Assembly (NCBI GenBank): GCA_020650975.1
Contig: JAIPMN010001887.1
Location: 1-30,429 of the forward strand
DNA: 30,429 bases
Source of the DNA: Apostichopus californicus
Lineage: Eukaryota; Echinodermata; Holothuroidea; Aspidochirotida; Stichopodidae
Direction of reading: 5' to 3'
The notes under the pieces were generated by a model. The model did not search any database. It was not told the DNA's origin and saw only the letters and a list, made by a program, of their open reading frames with translations. The translations under genes were made by a program, and so were the position numbers. Below, one piece after another: positions 18,301 to 27,400 of the stretch. Within the stretch, counting starts at the first letter, position 1; every line of letters begins with the position of its first letter.

Positions 18301-21300
18301 ACAGCCTGGTACTTTGATAGGAAAAATGGTCGCCCTGGCTATGGGGCATACGAAGCGTTCAAACTGTGTGTACAGTAAGTCAAAATGATACTAAAGTAGG
18401 GCAGGGGAGTGAACTGTACATCATGAAACTCTCAAGCTGTGTGCCTAACTGTAAACGTTGTGATATCAAACTTAGCTATAATAATGGAACCTCAATCCAA
18501 GCACGGCCACAGTAGACTGACATTGTATGTGTGCTACACAAAGTAGGACTGGTCAAGATTTAGGGAGGTACAAGTGGTGTTTTCAATATAACTGTCATGT
18601 TTATACAAATGTAACCAATCATAACAAAACAGTTTTGTTTAAAAAACCTAAACGAACTTTGGTCGGAAAAGAAAATAGTTCTTCAGTATACTGGGGTTAT
18701 TTGTACAGGTCTTGAGAATTATAAAAAAACTAGGTCATGTCAGTGGAATTGAAGTCGGACAGTGTGCGGCTGGCGTAACATTAAAAGTTGAGCAGCTTCT
18801 TGTTATAGTAATAGACCGTAAAAATGCCAGCTAAATTCTTCAATAATATTAACAGACCTTGTCTTGTGAAGTTCTGTGACTTTACTGCATAACAGAAGCA
18901 GAATTGGTATTATCATCAAGGTTTTGTCCTAAGACTGTTCTCTCTCTCTATTCAACAGTGTTGTATTTTGTATAAAATATGAAATAAATTGTACAAGAAT
19001 ACATGTAAACATGTCAACAAATATGATCATATTAATATTAACGGTATATTTGGTTGTAGAATTGTGTTTGCCTTTAATCTTTATGCTAACATTGTCAATG
19101 ACCTGCTAACATAGTAAGTGACCTCTTGAGAAGGTTGATGCGCTTGAAACGTTAGTTAATTCTCAATCGTAAATGCGGAGGTTGAAATTGATGTTTTCTC
19201 ATTTTCAGGGAACCTTCAGTTTTAGAAGAGTGTGGACTGGATGAGAGGACAAGAGATGTCTTGCTAGATAAGATCCAGTTTAAGCTAACTCCACAGGCTG
19301 TCAAGATTAGATCAGGTTTGAATATCTTTCTCATCATGTATTTTTTCATTAATGATCACCATAGATATTGTAGTACTTAAAATGTTTCCTACTGGTTTGT
19401 ATTGTCTTTAATTGATCCATCAAAATAGTGACGTGTCTTGTTTTTGACTTACCAGTGTTCAATATTAATATCTTTAGACAATATTGTGAAATGTTTTCTT
19501 TCTGTTCTGTAAAATTGCAATATTAATCTCTTGAAATATCCCAGGGTCATGAATTTTGTTTACTGCTCTGTAATTTCATTATTTATATCTCCTGATATTT
19601 AAGACAATGTTTCTTACATTACTGTGGTACCACTATTGATCACATCAGATATGTTGGGTTCTATTGTTTATTGTTCTGCAATATCATTATTGATCACATC
19701 AGATATGTTGGGTTCATGTATTTTTTCTCCTTATATTTAGCATGTCACCTGTTCTGATATTTGAGTACAATGTTTCCTACTGCATAGTAATATCACTATT
19801 GATCTTTTCAGATAAATTAGGGGAATGGTTTTCGTATTGAACTATAATTTTTTATTGATATCTCCTGATATCGCAAGGCAACTTTTCTTACTGAACTGTT
19901 GGTAGCAATATTGATCACTTCAGATTTCTTGGGTTCTTGTTGTTTACTGTTCTGTACATCACCATTGATCTCTTCAGATATTGAGGTGTCCTGTTATGGA
20001 TATGATGGTATTGATGCTGTTAAAAATGCACTGATGGAGGGACTCAGCTTATCTGATGAAGAAATGCCGATCAAGGTAAGCTGAATTGTTGACAGTGTTT
20101 CCAGCTTCCTCAAATATATTAAGGTCCCATGAAACTGAAAACATCATTAAATATGCAACTTGCCTATAAATATAATAATTTTTTCAGATTCATCTAATTG
20201 CACCACCTCAATATGTTTGTGTTTAGTTCTATTTATTTATTTCAGATTCATCTAATTGCACCACCTCAATATGTTTATGTTTTATATTTAATTATTTTTA
20301 TTCAGATCCATCTAATAGCACCACCTCAATATGTTTGTGTTTATTTGTGTTTATTTATTCAGATCCATCTAATAGCACCACCTCAATATGTTTGTGTTTA
20401 TTTTTATTTAATTATTTCAGATTCATCTAATTGCACCACCTCATTATGTTTGTGTTTATTTGTGTTTATTTATTCAGATCCATCTAATAGCACAACTTCA
20501 ATATGTTTGTGTTTAGTTCTATTTATTTATTTCAGATTCATCTAATTGCACCACCCCAATATGTTTGTGTTTATTTTTATTTATTTATTTATTTCAGATT
20601 CATCTAATAGCACCACCTCAATATGTTTATGTTTTATATTTAATTATTTTTATTCAGATCCATCTAATAGCACCACCTCAATATGTTTGTGTTTATTTTT
20701 ATTTAATTATTTCAGATTCATCTAATTGCACCACTTCATTATGTTTGTGTTTATTTGTGTTTATTTATTCAGATCCATCTAATAGCACCACCTCAATATG
20801 TGGTGACCACACAAACCTTGGATAGAGTGGAAGGGTTGTCCAAGTTAAACCAGGCCATAGAGAAGATTCGAGATGCGATAGAGAATTCCAATGGAACGTT
20901 TAATGTCCTCATGGCAGTAAGTAGCACATTATAAAAAGTCTAACCATATGCATACTATTAGCCACCCACTGAGCTTACCAGGTGATGATGGCTTATCGGA
21001 ACCGTACCTTCCAGGAATCTCTTGATGTCTAAATTGTGTGTAATGGAGTTCAAAATCAGATCGACAGGGAAGGTTTAGTTTAGTGAATCGGAGGGGTTAG
21101 CTGCTCATGGGTCTTGTTTACTTCTTTCTAGAATTGTTTGGGTTGGGTGATCTTTGTGGCTGGTTCTGTGGGGATTATGATACAGAAGAGAGATGTTTTG
21201 TGTACCAGAGTAGCTCCCAACCACAGAGCTCTCCTGATATCCAACACTGTCTTCGTAACAGTTGCGACTATAACCAGTGAGCTAACACCAAAGATGAGGA

Positions 21301-21454
21301 ATCATTATAAAACATTTGTCTTCTTCATCAATTCCAGCCAAAGGTTGTGACAGACACAGATGAAGCTGAACTAGCCAGACATCTGACGGAACTCGAGAAA
21401 CAGAACATGGAGGTCGATGGAGACAACGATGCAGACGACCTCGGAGAACAGTGA
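15316..21454 (+). CDS. EIF2S1: Eukaryotic translation initiation factor 2 subunit alpha (eIF2-alpha), complete, seven coding exons
   Basis: CDS is join(15316..15553,17020..17099,18223..18374,19209..19315,19978..20075,20773..20916,21338..21454), 311 aa, close to the ~315 aa usual in animals. All junctions are GT-AG and in phase. eIF2-alpha is the regulatory subunit of the eIF2 GTPase, which delivers initiator Met-tRNA to the 40S ribosome. The N-terminal S1 domain contains the kinase target loop [18 protein letters not shown]. Counting Met, the regulatory serine is residue 51 (TCC at 15466-15468). The kinase-docking motif [10 protein letters not shown] spans the exon 1/2 junction. The helical domain includes [11 protein letters not shown]; the C-terminal alpha/beta domain includes [16 protein letters not shown] and LIAPPQYV; an acidic tail ends the protein. 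An upstream TTG in frame at 15301 is not the start: the ATG at 15316 begins the conserved N terminus. Introns 4 and 5 are tandem arrays of their own acceptor regions. Confidence 0.97.
15554..17019 (+). other. eIF2-alpha intron 1
   Basis: A 1466-bp intron with donor GTAAGT and acceptor TTTTTAAAG. It holds C-rich patches (about 15820-15830 and 15961-15980) but no recognised RNA gene or element. Confidence 0.8.
17144..17389 (-). mobile_element. tRNA-derived SINE in eIF2-alpha intron 2
   Basis: On the minus strand, a tRNA-like head starts at 17389 (GGCGGAGTG). Its A box is TAGCCTAGTGG (17368-17378) and its B box GGTTCGATTCC (17324-17334). The body contains GGACGTTAAATGG (about 17253-17265) and a short foldback CCTGCTTGCAGG. 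It ends in a (CATA)n tail at 17144-17163. AATAATAAT-type sequence occurs on both sides (about 17130-17138 and 17392-17401) and may be the target duplication. Its antisense position in the intron makes harm to splicing less likely. Confidence 0.8.
19316..19977 (+). repeat. Intron 4 of eIF2-alpha: degenerate 54-59 bp tandem array of its own 3' splice site and exon 5 start
   Basis: Almost the whole intron can be laid out as units whose 'exon-like' starts fall at about 19365, 19424, 19481, 19536, 19595, 19649, 19703, 19757, 19812, 19868 and 19924, followed by real exon 5 at 19978. The spacings are 59, 57, 55, 59, 54, 54, 54, 55, 56, 56 and 54. Typical unit features are TACTGTTCTGTAAT, then ATTATTGATC, then CTTCAG or its relic, then ATATTGAGGTGTCCTG-like sequence, which are the first bases of exon 5. 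CAG is kept at four decoys (19649, 19703, 19812, 19924) and lost or altered in the others. The units at 19649 and 19703 share TTGATCACATCAGATATGTT, so some homogenisation is recent. Confidence 0.8.
20181..20772 (+). repeat. Intron 5 of eIF2-alpha: ten-copy tandem array of its own 3' splice site plus first 29 nt of exon 6
   Basis: Each unit consists of a T-rich tract, TTCAG and a copy of the start of exon 6 (ATCCATCTAATAGCACCACC and on to CAATATGT). Exon-like starts lie at 20188, 20246, 20306, 20363, 20421, 20478, 20536, 20598, 20658 and 20716; the true exon begins at 20773 (spacings 58, 60, 57, 58, 57, 58, 62, 60, 58, 57). All ten decoys keep TTCAG. Similarity to the real exon ends after ATGT, where decoys read TTGTGTTTAT and the gene reads GGTGACC. 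True exon 6 is identified by the conserved continuation [14 protein letters not shown] and a normal donor at 20917. Each exon-like segment contains CTAAT, a possible branch-point match about 50 nt before the next AG. Unlike the others, copy 1 has a distinct upstream tract (AATAATTTTTTCAG). Confidence 0.95.
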
Positions 21455-22737
21455 AGAGAATATGAAGAGTCAGGTGACAAACCTGGCAATATTGATTTAT
21501 GGAATAGTCAAGTGGAGAATCTGTTGCTATGGACAATTGGTTGACCTTTGACCCATTTGGAGCTTGTTTTGTGTAAAGTGTCAATACAAATGATTCCACC
21601 TACAGTAGTGCAGGAGACATTATTTACAGAGCATTGAGACTAGTTGATGAACTGTTGGGTACTATTTTTATAAGGCATCTGGCAATTCTAAGGCTAATAG
21701 TCCATGTGTGTACTGTATGCTAGTCATTAACCTGTTGTGTGTATGGTTATAACACTAATATAGGGAAACGTTATGTTTGTCTCTTGGTTTGAAACATCAT
21801 TAGTATTTTCCCTCAGTTATACTTTAAAGACATCAAAGAAATTACTATTTTCTGCTATTATATTTGTTTGACTGCCAAACTTGAAGCAAGGATACTTCCT
21901 CTCTCTCTCATAAACAGTCAGCTACCATCAATATCCTCAACAATTATTTGTGAAATGAACCTTTTGGATACATTGAATGAGTGCTGCTTTCTGAAATGAT
22001 GTTTCACCCAAAATACTGAAATGAGTGTCTTGGTAATGTTTTATGACCCTGAGACCAGATTACAGAACTTATCTTCAAGTCGTTAGTGCAGAAAAATATA
22101 TTCATTGTCTATAATTCATCAGCACAATAAATCAATTAGTTTCTATACTTAGAACAGTGCTAAATCCCAGAGGTCATCATTAACATTAACATTATCACAG
22201 AGGTCATCATTAACATTATCACAGACATGAATGTGTTTGGCATTGTTACTCTACACTAGCTTACATAGGGTTGGATGTAAACCATTAACCTAAGGTTTGG
22301 GAGGATCTTTCTGTTCTTTAATGTTTCTGTCTTTAATTAGTCATGCCTGTAAAGTTAAAGGAGTATTCCATCTCAATTATTGCCTCTCATCAACTCATGA
22401 GGGTCTCAAATTTATAAATCTGTCGCTACTTTATTTGGTTTACATTTTAATTGTCATCAAATGCTTCAATAGTTCTTCTGTTGTTTATGTATTTAAGATT
22501 CCGTTACAACCTTTGATAACCTTTTTGTTCTTAATAACGTAGTTGTTGGTACTACTTAAAATACAAAGGATAAAAGTATCTTTTAATATGTCAACTTTAG
22601 CTACAACTTTGGAAGTAATAAATATATCCAAAGTGAGAAAACATGACTGTATTTCAGATCTCTATCTCTTTAAAAATCTTTAATGTCAGTGGATTGTATT
22701 GTCATCCATTTTGAGGCCAAGTTTCTCTTCAATTTAA
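21455..22737 (+). other. 3' UTR and downstream flank of eIF2-alpha
   Basis: This follows the stop codon at 21452-21454. Candidate polyadenylation signals AATAAA occur at 22126-22131 and 22617-22622, giving 3' UTRs of about 0.7 or 1.2 kb. A short direct duplication (CAGAGGTCATCATTAACATT with slightly different tails) lies at about 22168-22226. No further coding sequence was seen. Confidence 0.55.
22126..22131 (+). terminator. Candidate poly(A) signal AATAAA of eIF2-alpha
   Basis: This is the first canonical AATAAA downstream of the eIF2-alpha stop codon. A second copy at 22617-22622 is the alternative. The choice between them cannot be made without transcript data. Confidence 0.5.
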
Positions 22738-23534
22738 AACTGATTTGCTGTCCACGTTATGATGGATGCCTGTATGCACCTTCAGTTTCAAACCAATTTG
22801 CTCTCCAATGTGTGATGGATACCTGTATGCACCTTCAGTATGAAACCAATTTGCTTTCCATTTTGTGATGGATGCCTGTATGCACCTTCAGTATCAAACT
22901 GATTTGATGTCCATTTTGTAATGGATGCCTGTATGCACCTTCAGTTTCAAACAGATTTCCTGTCCATGTTGTGATGGATGCCTGTATGCACCTTCAGTAT
23001 CAAACCAATTTGATGTCCATTTTGTGATGGATGCCTGTATGCACCTTCAGTATCAAACCGATATGATATCCATTTTGTGATGGATGCCTGTATGCACCTT
23101 AAGTATCAAACCAATTTGCTTTCCATTTTGTGATGGATGCCTGTATGCACCTTCAGTATCAAACTGATTTGATGTCCATTTTGTAATAGATGCCTGTATG
23201 CACCTTCAGTTTCAAACAGATTTCCTGTCCATGTTGTGATGGATGCCTGTATGCACCTTCAGTATCAAACCAATTTGATGTCCATTTTGTGATGGATGCC
23301 TGTATGCACCTTCAGTATCAAACCGACTTGATGTCCATTTTGTTTAAGGATGCTTGTATGCACCTTCAGTTTCAAACCGATTTGCTTTCCATTTTGTGAT
23401 GGATGCCTGTATGCACCTTAAGTATCAAACCAATTTGCTTTCCATTTTGTAATGGATGCCTGTACGCACCTTCAGTATCAAACCAATTTGCAGTCCATTG
23501 TGTGATGGATGCATGTAGGCACCTTCAGTATCAG
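22738..23534 (+). repeat. 53-bp minisatellite, 15 units, downstream of eIF2-alpha
   Basis: The word GCCTGTATGCACCTTCAG and its variants start at 22768, 22821, 22874, 22927, 22980, 23033, 23086, 23139, 23192, 23245, 23298, 23352, 23405, 23458 and 23511. The period is exactly 53 bp apart from one 54-bp step. Each unit continues TATCAAACCAATTTGATGTC and CATTTTGTGATGGAT. Variants recur at a distance of five units (265 bp): for example, the units at 22874-23033 match those at 23139-23298, which reveals a higher-order duplication. Open frames across it are a by-product of the repetition. It lies beyond both candidate poly(A) signals, so it is probably intergenic. Confidence 0.95.
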
Positions 23535-24408
23535 CATATTTTACGAACCATTTGTTAAATTAATCCTGTTATTTTCCTTTAACAAGAAAAGTTTGAAAAA
23601 TCTTTGTTTTTCACAAGACCTGCTCTTGCTGATGTTAATAACGTAACCCTGCCGTGTCATGTGTATATAGGTACTCCATATGAAGTAATAAGAAGTACGA
23701 TTTAATTTTATGGAACTTTGGATAAGTTGCTACTAATGTTTGTAAACCATGAGTAATACAATAATAACAGAAATCAAGCAAAAGTTTGAGATTCGGATAT
23801 TTTAATGGATTTGGAGAGTGAAATGCATCATGGGAAATGGCACTGAATATCATAATGTCAGCTTAGATGAAAAGTTTAAAATATGGAAGTTTGTGAGCCT
23901 GATTAGTGGAATTTAAGTTTAAATAGTAAATAGAAGCTAAACTACAACAGCACTGAGGTTGACCCTAACCCCCCCCCCCCACCCTATAACATGTTTTTAA
24001 GATCTTTATGTAGGATTAATAACAGTTGAGTAGATATAAATAACTAACACCAAATATTACTTGATAGTCATGAGTTTCGACATTATCCTTCGACTCCTCA
24101 TTTGTAAAAAGTAAAAATTGAGAGACTTTCTACGAAATTTCAAGTTGGGCGTACCTTTCGTTGCTATGGTAAAAAGAAAATCCAAAGGTGCTTAATTATC
24201 TAGCCTTGTCTGGTAGATTGAGAAATCACAATCTCATTCTTAGTTATATCGTCAAGTTTGGTAAACTCAGTGAAAACCATGGTAACCAAATACAGACAAA
24301 TACTTACATTTTCTCATACATAAAGTAGGACAACATTTTGTAACCTAACTACATGAAACATTTCCGAATTGGCCTCTTGTATTTGCGTAATAACAACTGT
24401 GGATCTCT
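23535..24408. other. Intergenic stretch between two convergent genes
   Basis: AT-rich DNA between the minisatellite and the stop codon of the minus-strand RTN4IP1-like gene. The right part is presumably that gene's 3' UTR, but no clear AATAAA was found on the minus strand. A C11-12 run lies at 23970-23981. Confidence 0.45.
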
Positions 24409-27400
24409 TCAGTGATCATAATCAGGGATGGTGACCACCATCTTACCCCGGGCATGACCTTGTTTGACCCGATCGAGGGCGTCGTTAGCGTCTAGCATGT
24501 CATAGGTGGTATCGATGCAGGCTCTAATCTGGAAAGTAGAAACGACAGAGGGATTACCAATTTATGCAGTGAATAAAGATTATCTGGTCCTAATCCCAAA
24601 TCAAAGAAGTATTTGGGCGATGAAAAGAAGTTAAACCGAAATGTCAAACCCATCCCTTACTGTAGGCCTACTGTTCAGACTAGTTGTTCAATCACACACC
24701 CCAGTATCCACTGACAGTTTTCGAAAGCACAACCGGATCAAGACAACCATTTTTACAATTCTTGAGTCCTTCCGAACGTTTTATCTGCGTGGCGAACTTC
24801 TTGCTACTTGTGGTATCTGGTAATTGTTGTCTTCAAAATGATGAAACATTACGTCATGAACCGGGCGGACAGGGGCATGACTTTCTACCAGCTTAGGGAT
24901 TCATCAGGCAGGAGCTTGCAACAGCGATCGACGGACAATAGGCGCTTTGTACAAAAGTAGAACTTTCCCCAACCAGGAGAAACCAGGCGTCTCGTAACCT
25001 GCGGTGGACCGGTCCAGAGCCAGTAAGCCGGGAGGCCAATTCGAAAGGGTCATCCGGCATTTACTTGAGAACGTAATGACTATGCAATATTATTCTTTAC
25101 CACATACCTTGCCTTCCTGTACCAGTTCCGCGATCTCATCTAGTCTTGCTCCACTTTGTTCATGGAACGAATGAACAAATAGTTTTCCATAGATCCATTT
25201 CTGTAAAGAAATAAACGAACTCTTGTAAAAGCGTTAGCATTTTTCGACAAAACTATGAATTTTCCATTAATGTCGGAAGGTTGGGAACCAAATTGATAGC
25301 CTACATTCGGATTGGTATCTCGGTGAGTTTAAAATTCTACTTACATCTCCTGAAATTCCACCAGGGGTGGAGGAGCAGGTGGAACAGGGGATAACACCCC
25401 TCCCCCACCACCACACGCTCCCTAATATTTTGAAAAACCTCAAAGGGTCCCATTCATAGCTTAGTAAATTCCCCATTTGTTGAACATTTGAAAAAAAATA
25501 TTAAAAAGTGCCTTTTTGTTATTTAAAATGTGCACTGTTGTTGAAAAATGAAGCAAAAAGTAATTAACAAGTGCAATTTGTTGCGTTAAATAAAACAAGT
25601 AAATCAAAGGTGCCATTTGAATTCAACACATTCATATATTAGGCTTTACCCCTGAGCGAAAATGGCTAAAAACGTCACAATGGATAGAAAATAGTCGTGC
25701 ATACGCGGTGTTAGGAGAATTAATGCTTGCTGTGTGCGATTTTTTCGTTCAATACTTTTCAACCGGCTGCAAAATACGTCGACCGAACGCGACTAGACTC
25801 AACTGGACCGCCGTAACACCGTTTTCGATAGTCATCAAGGCATGCATAGCCATAGTTAAATCTATCTCAGGTTTGTTAACTTGGCAAACAGAAGTAAATT
25901 GTACGTACTTGAAAAGTATCCCTTCACCAAAGGACAGAAGAAAACACTTTGTTACTATAGCAAGTATCCGCTTTAAGAACCGCTTCGTTCTTCGCATCAT
26001 GAAATAAACTCAAATAACCATATTTTCAGGCCCAATGAGGGTACGGGGGGGGAGGGGTGGGGGTCAGCGGGGAACAACGCTGGGGTTAGTTTGGTGGTCC
26101 CTAAAATATGACAATATGGAGGGGGTCGGGGAGATACGGGTTACATAAAGAGTGCGAACTCTTCCCCAGAGCCAAACCATGGTTCACGACGCCTCTACAT
26201 ATATATATCGAAGGTTTTCAACTCGGTTGTGACATCTATCAGGGGCGGATGCAGGATTTTTGACAGGGGGGGGGGTCTGACTGGTCCAGCCGCGCCTGAA
26301 CGTAAGAATATCTAAGCGGAGCGCCACCATCGGTTGGCGCGGAGCGTACCAGAAAATGTTTGGCTTTACAAACCCCCCCAGATGGCCGGAAACGGCACTT
26401 CCCGAGTATTCTAAGCTGCATGTACCTAGCCTGAAAATATGGATCTCATGTCTGCAATTTCTCAATTGATGAGAAAAAAAAACTACTCAGTTTTGAAACT
26501 ACTTAGTCTCATGAAGAATTCGTTGGCGCAGCCTACCGCTCTGCCAATTCACCGCCCAAAAAAAATCGAACACCACCTCAATTTTGAAACTTTTCGGTCT
26601 GAAAATTGAGATTTTTAGGCATTTTTGGCACGTGTAGCACGCGTGCACACTATAGTTCATTTGACGGAAAAGACACACCTGGCTGACTTGTAAGGATAAC
26701 CGCCCTTCTGACGTCCTACATGTTTAAAATTGGCGTTTAATTTAATTATTTTTTTCTCCCTCTCTTTTTTTCTCTCTCTTTTTTTTTCTCTTTTTTTTTT
26801 CTCTTTTTTTTTTGGCCAAGAGCAGGGGGGGGTCCGGACCCCCTGGACCCCCCCTGGATCCGCGCCTGATCTATCAGTATAGGCTACCAGCAAAATATTT
26901 TGTAGCCCGGACCAATGTATTACAACAAGCACTAATGATTACGTTATGTTTTTCTCTGTACCTGAGGAATCTTAATCTTGATCTTATCGACAAGATTGAC
27001 CAAGGAACCAATGATGAAACCAAAGCGATCCAAGTTTCGCATCACAGGTGTAACTATGGTTACCACCGCACCGCCAGACCGGCAAACCGCCAAACAGGAA
27101 CGGTATATATCATTTCCGCCTCTCGTACAGAAGACGAAGTCAAATCTGGAATTTAGATTTAACAAAATTAATTTTTTTCAATGTGCATGGAGATTGACAA
27201 AAACTTATTTTGTAAATTTGTTAGCGTAAAATATTTAGTAAGTATAGTCTTCATTTGCCACTTTGCAATAACCCCCAAATTATTAAGTATACAGGTTTAC
27301 AAATCCCCATACTTACTTGGATCAATACAACAACAAAGCACTATTTGTTGATGTTGATCTTCTCCAGACAATAAGATTAGAGGCTAGCTGTTTGACTATA

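Noticed and set aside
20198..20825. Two long plus-strand open frames reading repeated [10 protein letters not shown] and LCLF peptides
   Set aside because: They are translations of the intron 5 tandem array. The peptide repeats only because the start of exon 6 is duplicated; there is no independent start, and units shift frame.
22683..23399. Cysteine- and histidine-containing repeat peptides over the 53-bp array
   Set aside because: 53 is not a multiple of three, so the frame rotates each unit and short open frames arise by chance. It is a minisatellite, not a coding repeat.
22738..23534. CRISPR-like array
   Set aside because: The units are head-to-tail and diverged, with no unique spacers of constant length, and the DNA is eukaryotic.
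25267..25480. Possible hAT-type terminus CAGGGGTGGAGGAGCAGG near 25360
   Set aside because: No matching inverted end or target duplication could be found, so no element is called.
26657..26932. Minus-strand Lys/Glu/Arg-rich ORF
   Set aside because: It is the translation of a T/C-only tract within a transposon.
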